The notes under the pieces were generated by a model. It made no database searches. It worked only from the letters and a program-made list of their open reading frames with translations, and was not told the origin of the DNA. A DNA stretch of 19,971 nt. Source: Pseudomonadota bacterium. GTDB lineage: Bacteria > Myxococcota_A > Polyangia > Polyangiales > Polyangiaceae. Of this stretch, positions 1 through 6,246 are shown in pieces; position 1 is the first letter of the stretch; the number at the start of each line of letters is the position of its first letter. The position numbers and the translations under genes were made by a program. The stretch spans positions 1 to 19,971 of the forward strand of contig JAEXCN010000040.1 of the NCBI GenBank assembly GCA_023402175.1, given 5' to 3'.

Positions 1-464
1 ACGTCGTTGCTCGAACCGTTCACTGCGTAGACGTGCTTGTCCGAGGGATGCACGGCGACAGACACCGGATACGTCCCCGCCGCCGCGATCCACGCGAGCT
101 GCAGGCGCCCCGTCGTCACCTCGACCGCGTACGCGGCGACGTCGTTGCGTTCTGGATCGGCGACGTACGCGAAGCGCGCGTAGACGGGGCCATTCGCGCC
201 GGAGTCGGAGCCGGAGTCCGAGTCGGAGTCCGGGCCCGCATCGGACACCGGCGGCTTCGGGTCGCCCGAGTCGGCAGGCGTCGAGTCGCGGACGTCGGAG
301 CCGACGCCGGAGTCGGCGGGGTCGCCATCTGCCACGTCGCCCGCGGCTCGGTCTTGGGCGTCATCGGTGCACGCGCCGGCCGCGAGCACGAAGGCAAAGA
401 GCCAGCGCCACCGGCGGGCGCTCTTGGGAGCAACGACAGGCCGAGCGTTTCGGATGGAACGCAT
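1..464 (-). CDS. Lactonase/YVTN-type beta-propeller lipoprotein (5' part, runs off left edge)
   Basis: Reading the minus strand from ATG at 464 gives 154 codons open to the window edge. Residues 1-32 are a lipoprotein signal: basic start, hydrophobic LFAFVLA, then lipobox LAAGAC. A low-complexity linker of about 60 residues follows, rich in Asp, Ser, Gly and Pro, including DSDSDSGSDSG. The folded part then starts with FAYVADPERNDVAAYAV and continues to YPVSVAVHPSDKHVYAVN. This alternation of YVA(D/N) strands and VAVHPSDKxVYAVN is typical of 6-phosphogluconolactonase/YVTN-type seven-bladed propellers. The protein is probably anchored to the outer membrane and exposed to the periplasm or surface. 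The substrate cannot be told: propellers of this type include lactonases and non-enzymatic surface proteins. No convincing ribosome binding site precedes the ATG. The start is chosen because it gives a clean signal peptide. The gene is divergent from the AhpD-like gene at 822. Confidence 0.8.
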   Translation of the reverse strand, partial: MRSIRNARPVVAPKSARRWRWLFAFVLAAGACTDDAQDRAAGDVADGDPADSGVGSDVRDSTPADSGDPKPPVSDAGPDSDSDSGSDSGANGPVYARFAYVADPERNDVAAYAVEVTTGRLQLAWIAAAGTYPVSVAVHPSDKHVYAVNGSSND

Positions 465-821
465 GCAAGCTGCATCGTATCTGCGTACCGGCGACAGGAA
501 CCTCACCGTCGAGGTAGGTATTTGCAGAACGGCGACGCCCGCAACTCTTCGACGCGCGCGTCGCCGCCGTGATCATGCGCTGAGGACCTCGACATCGACG
601 AGAGTGCGCCGCAGCTCAGCGACGAGCGGCGCATCCAGCGGTCGGAGAGGTGCACGCAGCGGACCGACCGCACGTCATGGGAGGCGCTCTCCTCTCTCCT
701 CGAAGGTCGCGCTCGAACTTTTTTCGTCGTTCGCGGTCACGTCTCCCATGTTCGATCCGTCATCCAGGTGACGGGCGAGGTCGCCCGGACGTGACCAAGG
801 ACCGATGAGGAGAGATTTGTC
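465..821. other. Intergenic region without a recognisable gene
   Basis: This 357-bp gap separates two divergent genes and should hold both promoters. Short open frames exist on both strands, but they are Arg/Ser-rich and resemble no protein. No tRNA or other RNA gene was recognised. The only clear structures are the inverted repeat at 772-787 and the ribosome binding site GAGGAGAG at 807-814. Confidence 0.6.
772..787. promoter_or_regulatory. Perfect 7-bp inverted repeat upstream of the AhpD-like gene
   Basis: CGGGCGA, a 2-nt centre (GG), then TCGCCCG. It lies 19 nt upstream of the GAGGAGAG ribosome binding site. It could be a regulator-binding operator or a 5'-UTR hairpin; the sequence alone does not decide. 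Chance occurrence in GC-rich DNA is possible. Confidence 0.35.
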
Positions 822-1295
822 ATGCAAGCCCGACTGAAGAACCCGGCCGTCGCCCTTTCCGATGCCATGCAGCCGCTCGTCGCACTCGGCAAGCTCGCCT
901 ACGGGAGCGGCAAGATCCCGGCGAAGACGCTCGGTCTGGTCCACGTGCGCGTCAGTCAGATCAACGGCTGCGCCGCGTGCCTCGACATGCATCATCGCCA
1001 AGACAAAGCGACCGCCGCGAAAGGAGGCGAGGTCGACGATCGCCTCCTCTTCGTGAGCGCATGGCGTGAGCATCCCTCGTTCAACGAAGCCGAGCGCGCC
1101 GCCCTCGCCCTCGCCGAAGCGGAGACGCGTCTTGCGGACAGGGACGATCCCGTCCCCGATGCGGTGTGGAACGAGGCCGCCCGGCACTACGACGATCAAG
1201 CGCTCGCGACGCTCGTCCTCCACATCGGGATGGTGAATCTCTACAACCGTCTCAACGTGACGACGAGGCAGGTCCCCGGCGCGGAGAAGTGGTGA
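822..1295 (+). CDS. AhpD-like carboxymuconolactone decarboxylase family protein
   Basis: This 157-residue protein carries the alkylhydroperoxidase AhpD-core signature: INGCAACLDMHHRQ, with the redox pair Cys50/Cys53 in a CxxC and a downstream His57. Helical segments on either side (LSDAMQPLVALGKLAYG and FNEAERAALALAEAETR) match the all-alpha CMD fold. In this family the CxxC reduces peroxides or other electrophiles using a small thiol partner. Many members are small stress proteins with unknown substrates. No signal peptide is visible, so it is presumably cytoplasmic. The start is well supported by GAGGAGAG at 807-814, seven bases before the ATG. Length fits the single-domain members of the family. 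No partner gene such as ahpC is adjacent. The 7-bp inverted repeat upstream may be a regulatory site. The family is confident; the physiological role is not. Confidence 0.9.
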   Translation: MQARLKNPAVALSDAMQPLVALGKLAYGSGKIPAKTLGLVHVRVSQINGCAACLDMHHRQDKATAAKGGEVDDRLLFVSAWREHPSFNEAERAALALAEAETRLADRDDPVPDAVWNEAARHYDDQALATLVLHIGMVNLYNRLNVTTRQVPGAEKW

Positions 1296-1388
1296 CCGCG
1301 CTGCGCGCCGCGTGCGGAGCGCTGGACTCGCAGGCCAGCGTGGTGCCGGACGCGGATCCTGCGGCGCAATGACGAGACGAAGCGAGGC

Positions 1389-1450
1389 GCCGGCCACCCG
1401 TCGCGCGAGCGAGGACGTAGCGTCTTCGCCGTACGAGCTGGGTGGCCGGC
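1389..1450. repeat. 11-bp perfect inverted repeat with 40-nt loop
   Basis: GCCGGCCACCC at 1389-1399 is matched by GGGTGGCCGGC at 1440-1450. A small hairpin (GACG-TAG-CGTC, 1414-1424) lies inside the loop. This gives a stem with an internal hairpin in a gap that codes for nothing obvious. No U-tract follows, so it is not a standard intrinsic terminator on either strand. Confidence 0.5.
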
Positions 1451-1536
1451 ACGCATTTCGCGCCAGATTGACCCTTCCGATGGGTAGGGACCAGGAGCGC
1501 GCGGAGACGCAAAAGAAGCGCGGCCGCTGCCTCGAC

Positions 1537-1580
1537 AAGGGGCATTTCGCGATGTAGGGAAACGCCCCCTTTCGAAAGGG
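1537..1580 (+). promoter_or_regulatory. 14-bp palindrome with a possible alternative pairing partner
   Basis: CCCTTTCGAAAGGG (1567-1580) is a perfect palindrome 20 bp before the GGAGG ribosome binding site of the next lipoprotein gene. AAGGGGC at 1537-1543 can pair with most of the left arm (GCCCCCTT, one extra C), so two mutually exclusive hairpins are possible. It could equally be a dyad bound by a regulator. Function is not shown by the sequence. Confidence 0.35.
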
Positions 1581-1615
1581 CTCGCTGCATTCTTCCTCGC
1601 GGAGGCCAGGTTCCA

Positions 1616-2359
1616 GTGAAGAAGCTTCTCATCGCGTTGTTCGTGGGCGTGCCCCTTGTCGGCTGCACCGAAAAAGTCACCCCCAAAGAGGACCCGCCGG
1701 CCGCGGCGCCGGAAGGCACCACGGAGGGCGATCCCGAAGAGACCACGGACGGTACGGAGCCTCCTCCTGCCGACCAAGCGGAGCTTCCGAAGAGCCCCGG
1801 CGCGGCCTCCAAAAAGCTGGAGGACCGGTGCCTCGACGGGCAGGACATGGACGCTGCCGACGTCGACGTGAGCGGCTGCCCTGCGATCCCCTCGATCCCT
1901 GCCGACGCGCTCCTCGGAAAGAAGAAGATCAGCCTCGGCGCGTGGGAGATCGGCACGACTGCCGACGGCGACACCTATAAGTACGGCACGCTCTCGTCAC
2001 CGAGCACGAACCCACGCGTGCTGACCTTCGAGGATGGCTCGGTGGCGGTCAACGCCGAAAACCTCGAGTGCTGGGCCAAGGGCTACTACCGCCTTCGCAA
2101 GATCCTCCAGGACCCTCCGGCCGAATACGTGGCGCTGCACGCCGCGGGCTTTCAGTACCGGTTCTTCCAGTTCCAGACGGACCTTCGCAATGGCCCCACG
2201 GGGTACAAGAAGATTTCGTCCTTCCAAGATCACCTCGTGAAGTGGGTGACCGTGGTCGACGCCAAGGGCAAATGCGAGCAGCCCACGCTCAGCAAGTTCC
2301 GCGACTACGCGAAGGCTGAGCTCAAAACTCGCGGCCTGCCGCAACCCGGCAGCAGCTGA
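1616..2359 (+). CDS. Lipoprotein of unknown function
   Basis: The 247-residue product starts with a textbook lipoprotein signal, MKKLLIALFVGVPLVGC, with lipobox Cys17. An acidic, Pro/Thr/Glu-rich linker follows to about residue 65. The C-terminal part (about 70-240) has four cysteines (72, 88, 152, 220) that could form two disulfides. It also has an aromatic-rich stretch, YRFFQFQTDL, near 181-190. I do not recognise this domain. The start is a GTG, supported by GGAGG at 1601-1605 with a 10-base spacer and by the signal peptide beginning exactly there. It is probably anchored in the outer membrane. It stands alone: a clear terminator follows at 2383, and the gene before it is separated by 320 bp. 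A secreted lipoprotein is certain; the function is unknown. Confidence 0.85.
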   Translation: MKKLLIALFVGVPLVGCTEKVTPKEDPPAAAPEGTTEGDPEETTDGTEPPPADQAELPKSPGAASKKLEDRCLDGQDMDAADVDVSGCPAIPSIPADALLGKKKISLGAWEIGTTADGDTYKYGTLSSPSTNPRVLTFEDGSVAVNAENLECWAKGYYRLRKILQDPPAEYVALHAAGFQYRFFQFQTDLRNGPTGYKKISSFQDHLVKWVTVVDAKGKCEQPTLSKFRDYAKAELKTRGLPQPGSS

Positions 2360-2663
2360 CCTTCTTCGTAGGCTTCGAATAGCGGGAGTCTCTTGGCGAA
2401 AGCCACGAGACTCCCGTTTGCTTTGTCGTCACTTCGAGAGACACATCACCGAGCCGTTGGCCTGTCCTCGTCGCCGACGTTCGCCGCATGCCGACGGGTA
2501 ACGCGTTTGACCAGCGTTGACGCGCGATCCAGCACGGGGCAGCATCCCGTCGTCGACGGCGGCAGAGGCTCCGCGTGGGCCGGAGGCGCTCAGCGGCGAT
2601 GATCAATCCCCTTCCGGCATCGAAGCCGCAGCACGCAGATCGATCGACACCTATGGGAGAGCC
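2360..2663. other. Intergenic region with terminator, no gene
   Basis: This 304-bp gap holds the terminator at 2383-2424, then about 240 bp in which I see no gene. The frame of the following propeller gene stays open upstream to a TTG at 2517. The extra residues are low in complexity and unlike the family, so that stretch is treated as leader and promoter region. Confidence 0.55.
2383..2424 (+). terminator. Rho-independent terminator with GAAA tetraloop
   Basis: The 10-bp stem CGGGAGTCTC (2383-2392) / GAGACTCCCG (2407-2416) is continued, after one T/C mismatch, by an inner stem TGGC/GCCA closed by a GAAA (GNRA) tetraloop. TTTGCTTT follows. It lies 23 bp after the stop of the lipoprotein gene and isolates that gene from the next. 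This is the cleanest intrinsic terminator in the window. Confidence 0.9.
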
Positions 2664-3548
2664 ATGAGACCGGCGGACGCCGTCAAAGAGATCACGACAG
2701 TGAAGTCATTCGACTTCAACGCTCATGAGACGCCCGAAAACATCGTCGTCCTGACGACGGGCACGATCTGTACGACCCTGTTGTTGGCCGGAGCGGTCTG
2801 GCGTTCGACGGACAGCTCAGAGCGGGTCGTTCGGGAACACGACGACGCGCTGGCCGTCGGACTCGCTTCAGACGCCGACGATCGGCTCTACGTCGCCGTG
2901 CGCAGCAACGATCCGAACGTAGTGGGGATCTGGAGGCAGGAGGCCGGCGGACATTGGGCTCGATTCGCCGCCGCCGAGACCCGTGCGGGACTCAACGGCA
3001 TCACCTTCGATGAATCGGGAACGTTGTTCGCGGCCGATTCGGTGAACGGCGAGATTCTCTACCTTCCGCCCGGGGAGAGAGAGCTGAAGCTTTGGCTGGA
3101 CGACGAGCACCTGAAGCCGACCGCGCCGGACGACCCCGTGTCATCGACGGGCGTCAACGGCCTGAAGCTCTGGAACGGGAGCCTCTATGTCACGAACACG
3201 GCGCAGGCAACCGTGCTTCGCATCGACATCCAAGGTGGACAGCCGGACAAGATCACGAAGCTGTATTCCGATATTCCCGCGGACGACTTTGCGTTCGACG
3301 TCTCCGGCAACATGTATCTCGCGGTGCATCCGGAGAACACGGTGCAGCGCATCGCGCCTGATGGCGCTGTCACCGTTCTTGCGACGGCCGACGACGGGCT
3401 CGACGGCCCAACGGCCATCGCCGTGGTCCGAGAAGGTCTTCTCGTGACGAATCTCGGTGTCCTGGGAACCAGGCACACGCCCAGCCTCCTCCGCATCTCC
3501 ATAGGAGTCGACGCGGCCGCACTGCCGAGGCCCAAACTCGATCGTTGA
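2664..3548 (+). CDS. SMP-30/gluconolactonase-like beta-propeller protein
   Basis: The 294-residue product has the layout of the SMP-30/gluconolactonase/LRE family. It opens with PENIVV then GTICTTLLLAGAVWR, followed by repeated strand motifs such as LNGITFDESGTLFAAD, VNGLKLWNGSLYVTNT, FAFDVSGNMYLA and TAIAVVREGLLVTNLG. Residues that would be metal ligands by position are Glu25 (PENI), Asn165/Asn178 and Asp207-208 (ADDFAFD). The family hydrolyses sugar lactones or related esters using a divalent metal. The second strand reads GTICTTLL where GTIYVT is usual. No signal peptide is visible, so it is probably cytoplasmic. The start is ATG 2664, with GGGAG at 2655-2659, because homology begins there; the frame is open further upstream to a TTG at 2517. 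It converges on the hydrolase gene at 3654. Family assignment is good; the substrate is unknown. Confidence 0.8.
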   Translation: MRPADAVKEITTVKSFDFNAHETPENIVVLTTGTICTTLLLAGAVWRSTDSSERVVREHDDALAVGLASDADDRLYVAVRSNDPNVVGIWRQEAGGHWARFAAAETRAGLNGITFDESGTLFAADSVNGEILYLPPGERELKLWLDDEHLKPTAPDDPVSSTGVNGLKLWNGSLYVTNTAQATVLRIDIQGGQPDKITKLYSDIPADDFAFDVSGNMYLAVHPENTVQRIAPDGAVTVLATADDGLDGPTAIAVVREGLLVTNLGVLGTRHTPSLLRISIGVDAAALPRPKLDR

Positions 3549-3653
3549 ACGCGGGTCGACCGCCATGCCCTCCCGTCGCTCCGGCCAACCTCGTCGGCTC
3601 GCGCCGATAGTGCGTCACTCGGAAACTGCCCTGCGCGCTCCCGCAAGTCGGCC

Positions 3654-4535
3654 TCAGCTTCGCCGTGCCGTTCGCACGGGGCCGCTCCCCTCGATGAAGC
3701 GCCGGAGAATCTCCGCCGCGGCCCGGGCGTGCGTCTCCAGGAGGAAGTGCCCGCCGTCGAGGATATGGCATTCCATCCGCGGAAGGTCCTCCATCCAGGA
3801 CAGCATTTCCGCGATGTCGAAGAATGCGTCGTGACGCCCCCACACCATGACCGCGGGCGGCTGCCTCTCGGCGAGGAATCGTGCGATCGCATCGAACCGC
3901 GCCGCGTAGTTCCCGTAGTCGGCGATTAGCGCGCGCTGGGTTTCGAGCCTGCCCGGCAGACACATGACGCGCCAGTCTTCTTCCCAAACGTCCGGGGCTA
4001 TGAGCGCCGCCACTTCGGCCGGAACGCCGGCGATGTACTGGTCCCGCGTTCCTTCGTAGGTGAGATGCGCAGTGGCGGCAGCTTCGTTCCGCGCGTCGGG
4101 ATGCGACCAGTAGGCGAGCGTCTCTTGCCATTGCGGTCCGAAACCAGACCGGTGCGCGTTTGCATTCTGCACGATCAGGCCCAGGACGGACTCGGGTTGC
4201 TTCATGGCCACATGGAGGCCGACGGGCGCCCCGAAGTCGTGCAGATAGACGTAACGAGGCCCAACGCGCAAATGCGATAGCAGCTCGAGAATCGCGTCGC
4301 CGAGTGCTTCGAACGATGGTTTCGGCAACGGCTCCGATGCGCCAAAGCCGGGCAGGTCGGGCGCGATCACGTGAGAAACTTCCTCCAACGTCGGGATGAC
4401 ATCGCGGAACGTGTTCGCCGAGCTCGGGAATCCATGCAGCAAGAGCACTGCCGGAAGCGATGGATCGCCGGCCGTTACGAAAGAGAGATCGGTTCCGTCC
4501 GAGGTGCGCACGCGCTTGCGATCCATGAAACCCAT
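3654..4535 (-). CDS. Alpha/beta hydrolase with Asp nucleophile (haloalkane dehalogenase/epoxide hydrolase-like)
   Basis: This 293-residue alpha/beta-hydrolase shows the oxyanion motif HGFPSS (34-39) and PDLPGFGAS (59-67). The nucleophile elbow is YLHDFGAPVG, with Asp100 instead of Ser. An acid lies in VWGRHDAFF (Asp236), and the catalytic His263 is in DGGHFLLE. An Asp nucleophile points to the dehalogenase/epoxide hydrolase branch. The residue after it is Phe, not the Trp that stabilises halide in haloalkane dehalogenases. The cap has tyrosines at Tyr160 and Tyr207/Tyr210 that could serve as the Tyr pair of epoxide hydrolases. No export signal is visible. The start ATG 4535 has GGGAG 9-10 bases upstream; Met4 is an alternative. 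It is divergent from the DUF3626-type gene across 149 bp. The fold and catalytic type are confident; the reaction is not. Confidence 0.88.
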   Translation of the reverse strand: MGFMDRKRVRTSDGTDLSFVTAGDPSLPAVLLLHGFPSSANTFRDVIPTLEEVSHVIAPDLPGFGASEPLPKPSFEALGDAILELLSHLRVGPRYVYLHDFGAPVGLHVAMKQPESVLGLIVQNANAHRSGFGPQWQETLAYWSHPDARNEAAATAHLTYEGTRDQYIAGVPAEVAALIAPDVWEEDWRVMCLPGRLETQRALIADYGNYAARFDAIARFLAERQPPAVMVWGRHDAFFDIAEMLSWMEDLPRMECHILDGGHFLLETHARAAAEILRRFIEGSGPVRTARRS

Positions 4536-4684
4536 CGATGGATGACTCCCGTGGTGCCGGCTGCCAAGATACTCCTTCCGTGCCGCGGCGCTCGGCCTTG
4601 CTCATCGGCGGCAGATGATCACTCACGCGCAGGATTGACGGACGTCGCCCTCGTTGCGAGCCTCTCCGCGAGGAGCGAGCGGTC

Positions 4685-5770
4685 GTGTCGTCGAGAGCGG
4701 AAGAACGTGCCATTGCCCGCGTCGCGCATCGCGCCGCGCTTTCTTCCGACGTGGCGCATGCGCGAATTGCGAAGGTGCTGGCGCGCCACGGTCAACACGA
4801 GCGCCTTGGGGAGAGGATCGTGGAGATGCTGGCAGAGCACACGCGCGTCACCCTCAACTTCCATCCGGATCGCGTTCGCCGTGATGGTCTGACGGTCGCG
4901 GAAGGTCTGCTGCGAGATGGAGTCTATCGAAGCCAATTCGACACGGGCGTCACCAACGGAAGTCCCACAGCCTTTCTCGGCGGAGAACGAGATCGGTGGG
5001 AAGAGCGACTCTTCGGAAGCGCGTACCACGAAGGCGACCCTCGCGGACCAACGCACGAGCGACCGAAGTACGGTGCGTTCAATGTCATGTCGCATTCGGA
5101 CGGGGGAAGCCCGCGCTTTGGTTCGTGCTACTTCGAGCTCTCCCGCGCGATGCTCGCGCGCTGCACCTTCACGTGGGGCGACAGCCACGAGGGGCCGGAG
5201 CACGTAGGAACGATCGGGCGCTTCGAGGTCGTGCTCGCCGCGTGGCTCGAGGCAGTCGACACGAGCGGATGCGCGCTCGGCATCGCGGAGGTCGACGTCG
5301 CGACTCTCATCGAAAGACTCTCGACCGCCGAGAGTCTGCGCCACTCGACGGGCAGTCGTGCACCAGGAAGGGCTCTCGACGATTACATCGAGGCGCAGGT
5401 GCACGGACCGATCGATCTCGCGCGCGACGTCGAGGCACTGGTCATCGATCCTGCATTCGACGACACCGAGACGGGAAAACATCTCGTAGCCATCGCAACG
5501 CACTACCGAATCGCCCTACGTCGACACGCAGGCTTCGTGCTTCGTCCCGCCGAAGTCCCTTCCGACTTTCGCGGTTCACGGATGCCCGCACTCGCAGAGC
5601 GGATCTCCGGCGGATCGGAGCTCGATGCTGCAACGCTCGGCCAGGCCGCCCAATCTCTGATTCGCGAACCGACGAAGTGGCAAGACTGGGGCACCGAGGC
5701 GGAGGCCTGGCAGCACATCAAGCAGCTCTGGCACGTACTCGTGCGCTTTGGTCGTGAACGGCCAGCCTAG
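4685..5770 (+). CDS. DUF3626-type protein
   Basis: The 361-residue product shows the conserved blocks I associate with the DUF3626 family. They are VTLNFHPDR (55-63), LLRDGVYRSQFDTGVTNGSP (75-94), GGERDRWEERLFGSAYH (99-115), ERPKYGAFNV (125-134), GSPRFGSCYFEL (141-152) and FTWGDS (162-167). These polar, invariant-looking blocks (His60, Arg63, Tyr81, Arg82, Ser83, Gln84, Trp105, Tyr129, Gly130, Ser147) look like an enzyme active site, but no reaction is established to my knowledge. The second half (170-361) is mostly helical and less conserved in appearance. There is no signal peptide. The start is GTG 4685, supported by AGGAG at 4671-4675, nine bases upstream. The gene stands alone between a divergent hydrolase and a convergent fosA-like gene. 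Family assignment is by memory of motifs; function is unknown. Confidence 0.8.
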   Translation: MSSRAEERAIARVAHRAALSSDVAHARIAKVLARHGQHERLGERIVEMLAEHTRVTLNFHPDRVRRDGLTVAEGLLRDGVYRSQFDTGVTNGSPTAFLGGERDRWEERLFGSAYHEGDPRGPTHERPKYGAFNVMSHSDGGSPRFGSCYFELSRAMLARCTFTWGDSHEGPEHVGTIGRFEVVLAAWLEAVDTSGCALGIAEVDVATLIERLSTAESLRHSTGSRAPGRALDDYIEAQVHGPIDLARDVEALVIDPAFDDTETGKHLVAIATHYRIALRRHAGFVLRPAEVPSDFRGSRMPALAERISGGSELDAATLGQAAQSLIREPTKWQDWGTEAEAWQHIKQLWHVLVRFGRERPA

Positions 5771-5810
5771 AGCAGGGTGATGCAGAAGGGCCGTGGTCGC
5801 GTGGAAGTGG

Positions 5811-6221
5811 TCAGTCGTAGAAACGCATGCCGGCGTAGGGCTTGATGCGGCACTCGGCCAGGCGCGAAGCCAGGCTGCCGACGTGCGCTTCGAGCTTGTG
5901 GCCGTCGGGATCGAGGAAGTACAGCGAACCGCCTTCGCTCCTGTTCTGGCGCCATTCGACCACGCCCCCCGCCTTCAGCCGCTCGTGGAACGTGGCGAAG
6001 TCTTCCTGGGCGATGTCGAAAGCGTAATGCGTGTAGTCGGGCTGGGGCCCTTCGGACTTCTTGTCGTCGAGCGAGAGGCACAGCCACAGGCCGCCCAGCG
6101 ACAGGTAGGCGCCCGCGTCCCAGGTGGCGTCGAGGCGCAAGCCGAGGATGCGATGGTAGAAGTCCACGCTGCGGGGCAGGTCGCGTACGGCCAGCGTAAT
6201 GTGGTTCAGTCCCCTCAGCAT
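5811..6221 (-). CDS. fosA: FosA-type fosfomycin thiol transferase
   Basis: This 136-residue protein has the full length and signature of FosA enzymes of the vicinal-oxygen-chelate/glyoxalase fold. It begins MLRGLNHITLAVRDLPRSV and ends LEAHVGSLASRL...YAGMRFYD. The Mn(II) ligands of FosA are matched by His7, His65 (DYTHYAF) and Glu111 (KLEAHVG). Thr9, Tyr39, Trp46, Tyr101 and Arg120 match substrate-site positions. The loop RQNRSEGGSLYFLDPDGH is intact, except that the Lys usual before QNRSEG is Arg91. FosA adds glutathione to the epoxide of fosfomycin in the cytoplasm, giving resistance. ATG 6221 has GGAGAG just upstream. It lies 25 bp behind the GAF-STAS gene on the same strand, so the two may be cotranscribed. 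The end converges on the DUF3626 gene, 40 bp away. No mobile element is seen around it, so it looks like a resident chromosomal fosA. Confidence 0.9.
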   Translation of the reverse strand: MLRGLNHITLAVRDLPRSVDFYHRILGLRLDATWDAGAYLSLGGLWLCLSLDDKKSEGPQPDYTHYAFDIAQEDFATFHERLKAGGVVEWRQNRSEGGSLYFLDPDGHKLEAHVGSLASRLAECRIKPYAGMRFYD

Positions 6222-6246
6222 GTCTCTCCGTCCCTGATTTGTTATT

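Larger units (their letters stand above)
1296..1615. other. Intergenic region with inverted repeats, no recognisable gene
   Basis: This 320-bp gap lies between the AhpD-like gene and a lipoprotein gene on the same strand. Open frames here are Arg/Ala-rich and unlike proteins. The region holds an 11-bp inverted repeat (1389-1450), a 14-bp palindrome (1567-1580) and a GGAGG ribosome binding site at 1601-1605 for the next gene. The structures could be a terminator, a 5' leader or a small RNA. Confidence 0.5.

Noticed and set aside
2517..2663. Extended N-terminus of the SMP-30-like protein from a TTG
   Set aside because: The extra 49 residues are low in complexity and unrelated to the family. 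ATG 2664 has GGGAG upstream and begins the homology.
3370..4713. Long 447-codon minus-strand open frame
   Set aside because: Arg/Ala/Ser-rich translation without motifs. It overlaps the well-supported alpha/beta hydrolase in another frame and is a GC-skew shadow.
5811..6221. FosA gene as a horizontally acquired resistance cassette
   Set aside because: No insertion sequence, integron site, flanking repeat or marked composition change is visible around it.
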